Positions 1 through 9,370 are shown, numbered from the stretch's first letter. The stretch is 64,000 nucleotides of DNA from CAYZJV01 sp964482325 (GCA_964482325.1 CAYZXD010000002.1:52840-116839); one strand, 5' to 3'. Translations and numbers: made by a program. Notes: generated by a model from the letters alone, not told the origin.

Positions 1-97
1 TCTTATTTTTCAAGTTATTAATTAATGTGTTAAAAAATATCGAATGATGAATAAATTGCGTTAACAGTTATATAGTAATAATCATAAAACTAATAAA

Positions 98-126
98 TTG
101 ACATATCAAGTGTTTCGTTTGATAAT
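98..126 (+). promoter_or_regulatory. Sigma-70 promoter of first catabolic operon
   Basis: TTGACA (98-103), a 17-base spacer and GATAAT (121-126). The element and about 20 bases downstream are nearly repeated at 10653, so both operons probably share a regulator. The spacer has TATCAA and TTGATA arms (104-123) that could be part of an operator. An open reading frame runs through the promoter, but the Shine-Dalgarno sequence and the start at 164 show that this part is not coding. Confidence 0.75.
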
Positions 127-163
127 TCAATTGATAACAAGAGTGCAAATAGGGGGTGCTCAC

Positions 164-838
164 ATGTCTGAATTGATCGTCATGCTTACACATAATGATG
201 TGACGGTGGAAAACGCAAGACAGATCTTCGCAGAGTGCAAAGACCTGCCGGTAACCTTCTGGGGCTTTAAAAATATCGGCCTACCGCTTGATCAGATGAA
301 AGAACTGGTGGCTGATATGAAAGCTGCCGGAAAAACAACGTTTCTTGAAGTGGTGACACTCCAAGAGAAAGATTGCATGGAGGGAGCTGAAATGGCCGAA
401 TCCTGCGGGTTTGACTACCTGTTGGGAACGGTCTATTTCGAGTCGGTTGCGCAGTACGCCAAGGAGCACAGTATTGCGTATCTCCCGTTCTGCGGGACTG
501 TCACTGGGCATCCCAGTATTCTCAGTGGAAGTATTGAAGAGATCGTAGCTGACGGACTGCAATTACAGAAGCTCGGTGTCCAGGGAACTGACCTGTTGGC
601 CTACCGCCATAAGGAAGATCCGGAAAATCTAATCCGCGAACTCTGTGCTCGCCTGACTATGCCGGTCATTGTTGCCGGGAGTATCAGCACCTTTGAACGG
701 ATCGATCTGGTAGAAGAGATTAACCCATGGGCATACACCATCGGTTCAGCATTATTCGAACATAAATTCAGCACTGCTACCACATTCAGAGGACAGCTTG
801 AGGCTGTTCTGAATCATATAGCAGAGCGTGACGTTTAA
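164..838 (+). CDS. TIM-barrel protein, HisA/NanE-like, function unknown
   Basis: A 224-residue soluble alpha/beta-barrel protein. The C-terminal half has the two standard phosphate-binding loops of such barrels: VIVAGSIST, then TIGSALFEHKF. A sugar-phosphate or similar phosphorylated ligand is therefore likely, acting as an epimerase, isomerase or lyase. The start is the ATG at 164 behind AGGGGG; an upstream in-frame start would lie inside the promoter. It is the first gene of an operon with a cupin, an FGGY kinase, an SDR and a sugar ABC importer, so it probably works on the imported, phosphorylated substrate. The exact family is not recognised. Confidence 0.7.
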   Translation: MSELIVMLTHNDVTVENARQIFAECKDLPVTFWGFKNIGLPLDQMKELVADMKAAGKTTFLEVVTLQEKDCMEGAEMAESCGFDYLLGTVYFESVAQYAKEHSIAYLPFCGTVTGHPSILSGSIEEIVADGLQLQKLGVQGTDLLAYRHKEDPENLIRELCARLTMPVIVAGSISTFERIDLVEEINPWAYTIGSALFEHKFSTATTFRGQLEAVLNHIAERDV

Positions 839-858
839 TTTAGGTAATGGAGGAATGT

Positions 859-1191
859 ATGGACGTGAAAGTAATCAGAAAAAACGATGCGAAAGTGTTT
901 ATGGAAGGGCCAGAACTGTGCAGAGAGTATCTGGTGACTGAAAAAATCACTTTCGGCACCTCGAGATTGCTTCCGGGACAGCGGGGAGACATCGATCCGG
1001 GGCATCCCGCTTCGCATGAAGTCTTTTTCGTCGTAAAAGGTCACGTAGTGCTTTTCACCAAAGATGGGCAGTACTACGAACTGTTTGAGCAGGATGCGAT
1101 TCTCATGCCGGAGACCGTTCCTCATACCCTGATCAATGTTGGTGACCAGGAGGCGATCATCTCCTGGAGTAAAGCACCAAGCGAACTTTAG
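859..1191 (+). CDS. Small cupin-domain protein
   Basis: A 110-residue single-domain cupin. Cupin motif 1 is visible around GHPASHEVFFVVKG with two histidines and a glutamate. Motif 2 lies around PETVPHTLINVGD with a histidine, so a metal site is plausible. Relatives are sugar isomerases or small-molecule binding proteins. The ATG at 859 is chosen because GGAGG lies five bases upstream; an ATG at 847 has no good ribosome site. It sits between the TIM-barrel gene and an FGGY kinase in the same operon, so a role in handling the imported carbohydrate is inferred. The substrate is unknown. Confidence 0.75.
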   Translation: MDVKVIRKNDAKVFMEGPELCREYLVTEKITFGTSRLLPGQRGDIDPGHPASHEVFFVVKGHVVLFTKDGQYYELFEQDAILMPETVPHTLINVGDQEAIISWSKAPSEL

Positions 1192-1209
1192 TCAAAAAAG
1201 GAGAGATCT

Positions 1210-2736
1210 ATGGATAAAACGGCAATTCTGAGTCTGGATCTGGGGACCACAGCAATCAAAGTCGCCGTTGTGGACAGCAATGGAAAGCTCATAGCAACCT
1301 CAACACAGGAATATCGACTGCTCACTCCCGATACACTTTCGGTGGAACTTCCCGTAGAAACGTATTGGGAAGCTTTTAAGGCGGGTGTTGCCGAGGTCAT
1401 GAAGAAAAGTGGTATCGCTGCAGAGTCCTTGGTGAGTATGGGGATATCTGCACAGGGGGAGACCCTCATACTCCTTGACGATGAAAACCGTCCACTTCGC
1501 AATGCCATAGTCTGGATGGATAACCGTGCACAGAAAGAGGCAGCGGAACTTGATGAGCATTTTCCGCCCGAAGCCATGCAGCAGCATACCGGACAGGTCA
1601 GCATGGTTCCTACCTGGCCGGCAGCAAAAATTCTGTGGGTGAAAAAACATGAACCGGAAGTGTTCAGGCGTACGGCAAAGATTCTGCTCATCGAAGATTA
1701 CTTTATTTTCAGAATGACTGGATCGTTTGCCTGCGAAGGATCACTGATCTGTTCCACAGCCTACTGGGATATCCGAACAAAGCAGTGGTGGCCACAAATG
1801 CTTGATTATCTGGGTATCACTAAAGATCAACTACCAATGATTTGTGAACCGGGAACGGTAGTAGATAACGTTCTTCCCGCTGTAGCGCAGGAACTGGGAA
1901 TCGGGAAACAGATGGTGGTATGTACCGGAGCTCTTGATCAGGCTGCCGGTGCCATCGGGGTAGGCAATATCGCTCCTGGACTGTTCTCGGAAAATACCGG
2001 AGCCGCTCTCGCCATCTGCGCTTCTGTCGAGGATCCTTTTGTTGATCCGGCAGGACAGATGCCCTGTCATTACCACGGTATTCCCGATCTCTATATGGCT
2101 CACACGTTCACCACAGGAGGAATGGTACTGAAATGGTTCCGCGATGCTTTCTGTTCTTTGGAAATGCTTCTCGGGAAGACCAGCAATCTTGATCCGTATT
2201 ACCTCATGGACCGTTCGACAGAGAACATTCCTGCAGGTTCGGATGGTCTGATTATGCTGCCGCACCTTGGTGGAGCGATGGCTCCTGAAGCCAATCCCAA
2301 GGCGAAAGGAGTATTTTTCGGGATCACCATGAAGCACACGCGGGAGCACTTCATTAAAGCAATCATGGAATCTGTCGGTTTTATCGTGATGCGTAATATT
2401 GAAGCTGTCGAATCGATGCAGATTCCCGTGAATGAAATCAGAGTGCTCGGTGGCGGTTCAAAGAGCAGAGCATGGAATCAAATCAAAGCGGATATCACCG
2501 GTAAAGTCATTCACACTACTGAGTATGCAGATGCAGCATGTCTTGGAGCGGCTATCATCAGCGGAGCTGCAGTTGGTGTATTCTCGAGTGCCAAAGATGC
2601 TGTAAAGAATATGGTAACCCTCAAGGATACCTGTGAACCTAATTGGGACAACCATGCAATCTACAAGCGATTATTCGCACAATACAAACAACTGTACACC
2701 GACCTGTGTCCGTTGTTTGAAAAATCCGATCAGTAA
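1210..2736 (+). CDS. FGGY-family carbohydrate kinase, xylulokinase-like
   Basis: A 508-residue cytoplasmic kinase of normal FGGY length. The N-terminal ATPase-fold loop LDLGTTAIK is at residues 9-17. WMDNRA follows near residue 100, as in xylulokinase-like members, and the C-terminal adenosine motif is VLGGGSKSRAWNQIKADI. The family phosphorylates pentuloses, tetritols, glycerol and related polyols using ATP. Substrate cannot be set from sequence; the glycerol/polyol-type importer downstream suggests a polyol or keto-sugar. It is preceded by AAAAGGAGAG and followed after 14 bases by the SDR gene, so it is co-transcribed. Confidence 0.85.
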   Translation: MDKTAILSLDLGTTAIKVAVVDSNGKLIATSTQEYRLLTPDTLSVELPVETYWEAFKAGVAEVMKKSGIAAESLVSMGISAQGETLILLDDENRPLRNAIVWMDNRAQKEAAELDEHFPPEAMQQHTGQVSMVPTWPAAKILWVKKHEPEVFRRTAKILLIEDYFIFRMTGSFACEGSLICSTAYWDIRTKQWWPQMLDYLGITKDQLPMICEPGTVVDNVLPAVAQELGIGKQMVVCTGALDQAAGAIGVGNIAPGLFSENTGAALAICASVEDPFVDPAGQMPCHYHGIPDLYMAHTFTTGGMVLKWFRDAFCSLEMLLGKTSNLDPYYLMDRSTENIPAGSDGLIMLPHLGGAMAPEANPKAKGVFFGITMKHTREHFIKAIMESVGFIVMRNIEAVESMQIPVNEIRVLGGGSKSRAWNQIKADITGKVIHTTEYADAACLGAAIISGAAVGVFSSAKDAVKNMVTLKDTCEPNWDNHAIYKRLFAQYKQLYTDLCPLFEKSDQ

Positions 2737-2750
2737 CAGGAGGTATCAGG

Positions 2751-3527
2751 ATGGGACGATTTTCTCAACAGATAGCAGTGGTTACCGGAGGAGCTTCCGG
2801 GCTCGGTAAGGCCAGTGCAACGATGTTTGCTCGTGACGGTGCTGCCGTAGCGATTTTAGATATCGATAAAGCGGCAGGAGCTGCGACAGAAAAAGAGCTG
2901 CGCAACTCGGGAGCTGAAGCTCTGTTTGTTCCCTGTGATCTTACCCAGGAGAAGCAGGTGGAACAGGCCTTCCATACCGTAGTGGAAACCTTCTCCCGTA
3001 TCGATATTCTCCATGCCAATGCCGGAATCATCGATGTGCCGAGGACGGTGGATACCATGCCTTTTGCAGTATGGAATAAGATTATGGATATCAACCTCAA
3101 CGGAATGTTTCTCGCAGCAAAGTACGGTATCCAGCAGATGCTGAAACAGGATAAAGGCGTCATCGTTTTCACTGGATCAAACTGGGCTTATGTATGTGAT
3201 CCGGGATTTTCCAGCTATGCAGCAAGCAAAGGAGCTGTGGTCGCATTTGCCCGTGCGCTTGCCCTTGACCATGCAAAAGACAATATCAGAATCAATGTAG
3301 TGTGCCCGGGGAACATGCATACCCCGCTGTTAGAGCGCCAGTTGAGTCTGGAGGCGGACCCCGAAGCAGCACTTGAAAAGATGGGTCAGGTATCCACACC
3401 TGAAGAGATCGCGAATCTCGTGCTCTTCCTTGCAAGTAATGAATCTTCGGCAATGAAAGGTTCTGCTGTCATTATCGACCAGGGAGAAACTCTCGGGTAT
3501 GGGATCGGTTTGCGGTCACGCAAGTGA
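2751..3527 (+). CDS. SDR-family oxidoreductase
   Basis: A 258-residue classical short-chain dehydrogenase. The NAD(P)-binding TGGASGLG motif is at residues 12-19, LHANAG follows beta-4, and the catalytic YAASK puts Tyr at 156 and Lys at 160. An acidic residue (ILDID) at the end of beta-2 favours NAD over NADP. It is a likely polyol or sugar dehydrogenase acting before or after the neighbouring FGGY kinase. AGGAGG lies eight bases before the ATG. Substrate is unknown; glucose/ribitol-dehydrogenase-like annotations would be equally consistent. Confidence 0.88.
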   Translation: MGRFSQQIAVVTGGASGLGKASATMFARDGAAVAILDIDKAAGAATEKELRNSGAEALFVPCDLTQEKQVEQAFHTVVETFSRIDILHANAGIIDVPRTVDTMPFAVWNKIMDINLNGMFLAAKYGIQQMLKQDKGVIVFTGSNWAYVCDPGFSSYAASKGAVVAFARALALDHAKDNIRINVVCPGNMHTPLLERQLSLEADPEAALEKMGQVSTPEEIANLVLFLASNESSAMKGSAVIIDQGETLGYGIGLRSRK

Positions 3528-3557
3528 TCGTAGTGTGTCAGAAGGAGGTTCAATCAG

Positions 3558-4436
3558 ATGCGTAGAAGTAAATGGGCTGGATGGAATGCTTGGATATTGC
3601 CGGCAAGCATACTGTGTTTCATCATTTCTCTCATACCCTGGCTGATTATGATTTATAACAGTTTCTTTAATCTATCATACACCAAGGTTGGAACAGGACA
3701 GTTTGTCGGGTTGGAAAATTATCGGCGGGCTTTCGATGATCCCTCGTTTCTCACCAGTTTCTGGATCACGATGAAAATTCTGCTGATTGCCCTGCCGGTT
3801 GAATTCCTGCTTGGTCTGGTACTTGCCGTATTGGTATCTCAGCATACGCGCATGCGTAAGTTTGTCGTCCCGGTACTTACGATTCCTATGGTAATTGCAC
3901 CAGCGGTAGTCGGCTTGATCTGGAACCTCAATCTGAATCCTAATTTCGGACCAGTCGGAATATTCTTGCGAAATATAGGGTTGTCTGCTGATGGATTGCT
4001 TGCCAATACCTCCACTGCGTTATATACGATCATCGCAATTGACGTATGGCAGTGGACACCCTTCATGTTCCTCCTGTTCCTTTCCGGTTTGGTAGGACAA
4101 CCGAAGGAACCGCTGGAGGCAGCGCAAGTCGATGGGGCCACCTCCTGGCAAACGTTCAAACGGGTAAGTGTCCCCGCCTTGAAACCGATATTTATCGTAG
4201 GATTCCTGTTGAGGTTCACGGATGTGTACAAACTCTTTGACACAATCTGGACTACCACAGGAGGAGGACCAGGTATGGCAACAGAGGCTCTCAGTGTCTT
4301 CGGATACCGGGTGAACTTCGGTTACTGGCATATCGGGTACGGCAGTGCCGTAGTCATGCTGATCTTCATTATCAGTTATCTGGCATCACTGGTATTCTTC
4401 CATACCGTGGTACCGCCTGAGAAGAAGATCAACTGA
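3558..4436 (+). CDS. CUT1 sugar ABC importer permease (MalF/UgpA type)
   Basis: A 292-residue integral membrane permease with about six hydrophobic segments. The cytoplasmic EAA loop EPLEAAQVDGATSWQTF contacts the ATPase. A ribosome site (AAGGAGG) sits just before the ATG. It is the first of six transporter genes in the order permease, permease, small membrane protein, ATPase, ATPase, binding protein. This matches the gene content of the rhizobial glycerol importer GlpSTPQUV. Glycerol or another small polyol is thus a candidate substrate, by analogy only. Confidence 0.9.
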   Translation: MRRSKWAGWNAWILPASILCFIISLIPWLIMIYNSFFNLSYTKVGTGQFVGLENYRRAFDDPSFLTSFWITMKILLIALPVEFLLGLVLAVLVSQHTRMRKFVVPVLTIPMVIAPAVVGLIWNLNLNPNFGPVGIFLRNIGLSADGLLANTSTALYTIIAIDVWQWTPFMFLLFLSGLVGQPKEPLEAAQVDGATSWQTFKRVSVPALKPIFIVGFLLRFTDVYKLFDTIWTTTGGGPGMATEALSVFGYRVNFGYWHIGYGSAVVMLIFIISYLASLVFFHTVVPPEKKIN

Positions 4437-4461
4437 TGGTCATACAGAAAAGGAGTCACCT

Positions 4462-5301
4462 ATGATAACTACAAAAACTCGATATAGTCAGTTTATTCAG
4501 GTTCTGGGGATCGTGATCATCGTGTTTGTGTGCCTGATTGCACTTGTTCCCTACCTCTGGACATTTCTTTCAGGATTCAAGGAACGCACCGACATTCTTT
4601 CAACCACCCCGAAACTGTTTTTCACCCCGACACTGAAGAACTTCCCTGAAGTTTTCATCACCAACGGATTTCTGTTGTATCTGCGCAATTCGGTGGTCAC
4701 CGCAGTCTTTGCCGTTTTGCTCTGTCTGATTACCGGAGTACCGGCAGCCTATGCATTCTCACGATATCACATATATGGGAAAAAACATCTGTACTTCTAC
4801 TTCCTGACCACCCGTATGTGTCCTGCAGTAGCAGAAGCTCTGCCGTTATACATCCTGTTCAGCAAGTTTGGATTGCTCGGTAAAACACCTGGTCTGGTCC
4901 TGGCACACTGTACCTTCATTGTAGCTTTCGTCATCTATGTCATGCGGACCTTCTTTGATGATATTCCCGAGGAACTTGATAATGCGGCATTAGTTGATGG
5001 ATACACAGAATGGGGAGCTTTCTGGCATGTCATTGTGCCGATTGTAAAACCTGGAATTGCCAGTACCGCACTGCTTTCCTTCATATTCAGCTGGAATGAG
5101 ATGCTGTTCTCACTGATCCTTGGTGGGCACAGTGCCAAAACACTTCCGGCAAGCTTCAGCGGACTGATCACACCACACGGTACGTTCTGGGGCCAACTCT
5201 GTGCTGCAGCAGGAGTCGTCACCGTGCCGATCATCATTCTGGCAGCGATTCTGCAGAAATACCTGATTCGAGGACTCTCACTCGGAGCGGTGAAAGGTTA
5301 A
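4462..5301 (+). CDS. CUT1 sugar ABC importer permease (MalG/UgpE type)
   Basis: A 279-residue inner-membrane permease, second subunit of the importer. The N-terminal helix is followed by the loop SGFKERTDI seen in MalG-like proteins. The EAA loop reads EELDNAALVDGYTEWGAF. The C-terminus is short and basic, as usual for this subunit. The ATG is preceded by AGGAG and lies 25 bases after the first permease. It should pair with the upstream permease and with the two ATPases downstream. Confidence 0.9.
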   Translation: MITTKTRYSQFIQVLGIVIIVFVCLIALVPYLWTFLSGFKERTDILSTTPKLFFTPTLKNFPEVFITNGFLLYLRNSVVTAVFAVLLCLITGVPAAYAFSRYHIYGKKHLYFYFLTTRMCPAVAEALPLYILFSKFGLLGKTPGLVLAHCTFIVAFVIYVMRTFFDDIPEELDNAALVDGYTEWGAFWHVIVPIVKPGIASTALLSFIFSWNEMLFSLILGGHSAKTLPASFSGLITPHGTFWGQLCAAAGVVTVPIIILAAILQKYLIRGLSLGAVKG

Positions 5302-5316
5302 TGGGAGGAGCATAAC

Positions 5317-5601
5317 ATGGCAAAAAAACGTCGATCATTTATACAAGCACTATATCGCTTCGTATGGGGTCCAGAGGTGGAACTGGGTGACTGTATTTTC
5401 TATACCATCCTCACCCTGGTGCTCATGGGGCTCATCTGGCTTTTCACTTTTGAACGCATCGGTATTCATGTGGGATTCGTACTGATTCCCTGGGCTGCCA
5501 TAGTCTACGCTATCTGGCATCAGTATAAGAAAACCCGCCCTGATGATGAACTTACGCAGAAATCTGATGATGACCGGAGGAAACACCATGGCAAAAGTTG
5601 A
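5317..5601 (+). CDS. Small membrane protein in polyol ABC operon (GlpU-like position)
   Basis: A 94-residue protein with two hydrophobic segments, roughly residues 25-43 and 47-66. The C-terminal tail is charged and carries a run of Asp, Arg, His and Lys. It sits between the permeases and the ATPases, where rhizobial glycerol importers have the small protein GlpU. Resemblance is by position and topology, not by a recognised motif. The last 14 bases overlap the next ATPase gene, implying translational coupling. It may be an accessory subunit. GGGAGGAG precedes the ATG. Confidence 0.7.
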   Translation: MAKKRRSFIQALYRFVWGPEVELGDCIFYTILTLVLMGLIWLFTFERIGIHVGFVLIPWAAIVYAIWHQYKKTRPDDELTQKSDDDRRKHHGKS

Positions 5602-6685
5602 ATTTGTAGATATCGGAAAGATCTATCCGGGACCTGTCGAAGCAGTAAAACATCTTGATCTGACTATCAACGATGGAGAATTCATGTGCCTGCTCGGACC
5701 TTCCGGATGTGGTAAGTCAACCACTATGCGGATGATAGCCGGTTTAGAGGAGATTACGAGCGGAAAGATGTACATTGATGATGTATGTGTCAACACCATG
5801 AGTTCACGGGATCGTGATGTGGCCATGGCATTTGAGAACTACGCATTGTATCCGAATATGAGTGTGGGAGAAAATATTGCCTTCCCGCTGGAGATTCGTA
5901 AAGTCGACAAAGATGTGATCGAGCAGAAAGTGCTTGAGGCAGCTCGATTGCTGGGCATTGAAGATTTGTTACACGAATCGGTCAAAGGACTAAGCGGTGG
6001 CGTGCAACAACGCGTTGGAGTCGCCCGTGCACTGGTGCGAAATCCGAAAGTGTTGATTCTGGATGAGCCGATCAGCCACCTTGAGGAAGAACTCAAGGCA
6101 AAGATGCGTGAAGAACTCCGAAAGCTGCAGCGGAAACTGAATGTGACAACACTCTATGTCACTCACGACCAGATTGAAGCTATGGTAATGGCTGATCGCA
6201 TTGCAGTCATGAATCAGGGCGTACTGCAACAGGTGGATACTCCCCAGATGATCTACCACAATCCGGCAAATGTGTTTGTCGGAGGGTTTATCGGCGAACC
6301 GCCCATGAACTTCATCAGTTGTTCGCTTTCCCGTGATCAGGGAGAGACCAGCTTCACATTCGACGAAATCAGGATGTCCTGTCCTGAAGAACTGTTTACT
6401 CGCATCGAATCGGCTTCTGATACCGGTAGTGTCATCATTGGTGTACGCGATACCCACATAGAACTTTCTGATAAACCGCAGGAAGGCTTTGTGCAGGGAA
6501 AAGTGTTCTTTATCGAACCGCGCAGCGAAGAGCTCCTCGTTACCATAGAAATAGGGAAACACCGCATACTAGCAACAACAGGTCTGAAGACGCCTGTTGT
6601 GATTGATGCGCCGGTTTGGATAGCCTTGGATTATGAGCGATGCAGCTACTATCACACCGAGACCGAACAAAATCTTTTCGGGTAG
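5588..6685 (+). CDS. CUT1 ABC importer ATPase 1 (degenerate signature motif)
   Basis: A 365-residue MalK/UgpC-type ATPase with a C-terminal regulatory domain. Walker A GPSGCGKS is at 37-44, Walker B with catalytic Asp159/Glu160, and the switch His193 is intact. Two motifs deviate: the signature is LSGGV (135-139) instead of LSGGQ, and the D-loop has Glu166 where Asp is usual. The Q-loop Gln is Glu83. The ATG at 5588 follows GGAGG and overlaps the small membrane gene. It keeps an intact Walker/His half site and so complements the next ATPase, which lacks the switch His. Confidence 0.88.
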   Translation: MAKVEFVDIGKIYPGPVEAVKHLDLTINDGEFMCLLGPSGCGKSTTMRMIAGLEEITSGKMYIDDVCVNTMSSRDRDVAMAFENYALYPNMSVGENIAFPLEIRKVDKDVIEQKVLEAARLLGIEDLLHESVKGLSGGVQQRVGVARALVRNPKVLILDEPISHLEEELKAKMREELRKLQRKLNVTTLYVTHDQIEAMVMADRIAVMNQGVLQQVDTPQMIYHNPANVFVGGFIGEPPMNFISCSLSRDQGETSFTFDEIRMSCPEELFTRIESASDTGSVIIGVRDTHIELSDKPQEGFVQGKVFFIEPRSEELLVTIEIGKHRILATTGLKTPVVIDAPVWIALDYERCSYYHTETEQNLFG

Positions 6686-6695
6686 GGGACAGATT

Positions 6696-7808
6696 ATGGC
6701 AACAATACGATTTGAACAAGTACAAAAGAAATTTGGCCGGGTAAACGCACTGAAGAACCTGTCATTTCAAACAGAACCGGGAGAATTCTCGTTTCTTCTT
6801 GGCCCTTCAGGGGCAGGCAAGACTACGATTCTCAGTCTGATCGCCGGTATCCTTCCCGCTTCGCATGGGAGAATATACTTTGATGATCGCGATATCACCG
6901 ATCTGAAACCAAGAGAGCGGGATGTTGCTATAGCTTTTGAATCCTATGCGCTCTATCCGAACCGGACGGTCATGGGTAATATTCGATTCCCGCTTGATGC
7001 ACCGATACGGAAAAAAGAGTTATCAGAGGCGGAAAAGGTGGCAAAGGTCCATGAGATTGCACGGATGCTGCAGATCGAAGAACTCCTTGACCGGTTTCCA
7101 CGAGAACTCTCGGGCGGACAACGACAGCGAGTCGCTCTCGGCAGAACCTTGGTGAGACGGCCTACCTTCTTCCTTCTGGATGAACCCATCGCTCACCTCG
7201 ATGCAAAACTGCGTCACCAAATGCGTGGAGAACTGAAACGGTTGCAGCAGGAAATGGGAATCGCTACATTCTGTGCAAGTCCGGACCAGAGTGAAGCCGT
7301 AGCTATGGCCGATCGTATTTTTCTTTTGAATAAAGGTGTTCTTGAACAGGTCGGTAAGCCCGATGAATTATATTTTCATCCATCAAATGAATTTGTAGCG
7401 CTCATGCTCGGTGAGCCGAAAATGTCAATCTTTCCTGTCGATATCGTGGAAGAAAACCAGCAATTTTTCATTAAAAATGACGATGTGCAATTCGCTGCTC
7501 CCGATGGGTTCGATAATCTCATCAAGCAGCACAACCTTCCATCCCGGGTAGATATCGGGCTGCGACACACCGATCTCGAAATTTCATTCAGTGAACAGGG
7601 AGATGGATACGTCCCGTTCACTATCGATTTTTTCCAGATTAATGGACAAAAACTTATTATCACAGCGCAACGAGGGAATACCCGCATACTGATCGAAACG
7701 CTATTCAACACCGAGATGCAGGTTAATTATGGGGATCCTGTCTGGATACGATGGGATTCAGAACATTTCTATGTCTTCGATACTGAGACAAAACAGTCAC
7801 TTGTGTGA
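6696..7808 (+). CDS. CUT1 ABC importer ATPase 2 (lacks switch histidine)
   Basis: A 370-residue MalK-type ATPase, a diverged paralogue of the preceding gene. Walker A GPSGAGKT is at 36-43, a perfect signature LSGGQ at 138-142, and Walker B Asp162/Glu163. The H-loop reads CASPDQ, with Pro196 where the conserved His should be. The Q-loop Gln is Glu82. It therefore supplies a good signature but a poor catalytic site, the reverse of ATPase 1. The start at 6696 follows GGGGAC, 10 bases after the stop of ATPase 1. A C-terminal OB-like regulatory domain is present. Confidence 0.88.
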   Translation: MATIRFEQVQKKFGRVNALKNLSFQTEPGEFSFLLGPSGAGKTTILSLIAGILPASHGRIYFDDRDITDLKPRERDVAIAFESYALYPNRTVMGNIRFPLDAPIRKKELSEAEKVAKVHEIARMLQIEELLDRFPRELSGGQRQRVALGRTLVRRPTFFLLDEPIAHLDAKLRHQMRGELKRLQQEMGIATFCASPDQSEAVAMADRIFLLNKGVLEQVGKPDELYFHPSNEFVALMLGEPKMSIFPVDIVEENQQFFIKNDDVQFAAPDGFDNLIKQHNLPSRVDIGLRHTDLEISFSEQGDGYVPFTIDFFQINGQKLIITAQRGNTRILIETLFNTEMQVNYGDPVWIRWDSEHFYVFDTETKQSLV

Positions 7809-7829
7809 CTGTAGATCAAGGAGGGGAAT

Positions 7830-9359
7830 ATGAGAAAAGGAGTAACAGTAGTACTGTTCCTCGTGTGTCTGGTTCTTATCTCCACCAGTATTTTTGCACA
7901 GGGGGGCAAAGATACGGCGAACAAAGTGGATCAGATCACTTTCAAGGACGGATGGACGCTCGCAGAAGCCGCAGCGCCCTGGAAAGGAGAGACCCTGCGA
8001 TTCATTGGTGAGTCGCTACCTCCTCTGGAAGCCCTTGCTGAGGTAAAAGAGGAGTTCGAAGAGATTACCGGTGTTACGGTGGAAATCGAACAGTACGGGC
8101 AGGCCGAAGTAATTCAGAAAACTATGGCCGACTTTGTCGGAAAAACACAGATCTATGACATGATCCTAAGTCCTCATCGGCAGCTGGGCACGTATGTGGA
8201 AAACAATTGGCTGTATCCACTCGATACATTCCTTACCCATCCGAAGCTGCATGATCCGGCGTTCGACATTCAGGGTGGAGCCATTCTCGATGAGAAGTAC
8301 TGGAGTGAGGTTTCGTGGTACAACGACACAGTATATGGTCTGCCGTTCCACTTCATCTCCATGTACATGTGGTACCGCTATGATGTGTTTGAGCATCCCG
8401 ATGAAATGCGTGCATTCAAACAAAAGTATGGGTATGAATTACCATCTCCACCAGTTACGATGCAGCAATTCTATGACACTGCCGAGTTCTTCACACGAAA
8501 GAAGGGCGAACGCCTGGCCGGCAAAGTGCTTACCGAGGATGTATATGGTGTGACTCTGATGGGTAAACGGCATGTTTCCACATGGTATGATTTCCTGAAT
8601 ATTCTTTATGCCTTCGGTGGAAGAGACCTAGACATTGAAAAGGGTGCAGAATATGGTCCGGTGGTTATCAACTCACCTGAAGCGGTGAAAGCGATGGAAT
8701 TCTATGCAAGCATGGCCAAGTTCTGTCCTCCAGGATTACTTTCAGCAGGATGGGATGAATCTCAGGCAGCTATGCAGCAGAATATTGCCGTCATGGGTCT
8801 CGAATGGGATGATGCTGTAGGAGCGGTAGAAAATCCTGCCGAATCTCTTGTGGCAGGAAGGATCGCCTATAGCGGTATTCCCATCGAGTCGGAAAAGGCT
8901 ATTCAGATTGAAGGCTGGAACTACCATATTCCTGCCAGTTCACGGAAGCCTGAACTTGCCTGGCTGTTTGTTCAGTGGGCAATGGGTACCGATGTGCAGA
9001 AGGAGCAGATGGCCCGCGGTGGTCAGTCAGCCATCAGAGCTGTCTATGATGATCCTGAGGTTCTCAGTAAACCCTATGTACCCACAGCAATCTACTTGAA
9101 AACCGGAGGTAAAGAGATTCTTGCTCTGCGTAAGGCAGGAGCAAAAGATGGATACGGACTTCCTGAAACCTTTGCCAATGCGGTAAATCCGAAAACGGGT
9201 GATACTTCAGTATCTCTCGTTCCAAAACCGACCTTCCCCGAACAGGAGGAAGTTATGCAGGAGATCCTGCTTGCTGTCAGCAATACCTTATCCGGTACGA
9301 TGACTGCAAAACAGGCACTTGATGTTGCTGCAGAGAATATTGCAAATATTATCAAGTAA
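7830..9359 (+). CDS. Periplasmic substrate-binding protein of CUT1 importer
   Basis: A 509-residue extracytoplasmic solute-binding protein with an N-terminal Sec signal ending near IFAQGG. There is no lipobox cysteine, so it is not an obvious lipoprotein. The mature protein has the two-lobed architecture of family 1 binding proteins, and the region after APWKGETLRF resembles the large glycerol/polyol-type binding proteins. AAGGAGGGG precedes the ATG. It is the last transporter gene and is followed at once by a hairpin with a T-run at 9371-9407, which should reduce transcription into the flavin-reductase gene. Confidence 0.88.
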   Translation: MRKGVTVVLFLVCLVLISTSIFAQGGKDTANKVDQITFKDGWTLAEAAAPWKGETLRFIGESLPPLEALAEVKEEFEEITGVTVEIEQYGQAEVIQKTMADFVGKTQIYDMILSPHRQLGTYVENNWLYPLDTFLTHPKLHDPAFDIQGGAILDEKYWSEVSWYNDTVYGLPFHFISMYMWYRYDVFEHPDEMRAFKQKYGYELPSPPVTMQQFYDTAEFFTRKKGERLAGKVLTEDVYGVTLMGKRHVSTWYDFLNILYAFGGRDLDIEKGAEYGPVVINSPEAVKAMEFYASMAKFCPPGLLSAGWDESQAAMQQNIAVMGLEWDDAVGAVENPAESLVAGRIAYSGIPIESEKAIQIEGWNYHIPASSRKPELAWLFVQWAMGTDVQKEQMARGGQSAIRAVYDDPEVLSKPYVPTAIYLKTGGKEILALRKAGAKDGYGLPETFANAVNPKTGDTSVSLVPKPTFPEQEEVMQEILLAVSNTLSGTMTAKQALDVAAENIANIIK

Positions 9360-9370
9360 TTTATAATATT

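Noticed and set aside
98..163. N-terminal extension of the TIM-barrel gene (start at 98)
   Set aside because: The bases are a -35/-10 promoter repeated at 10653, and a good ribosome site precedes ATG 164.
5161..5190. Near match to the repeat element (ACACGGTAC) at about 5174
   Set aside because: Only nine bases match and the flanks differ; it sits inside the permease gene and is likely a chance match.
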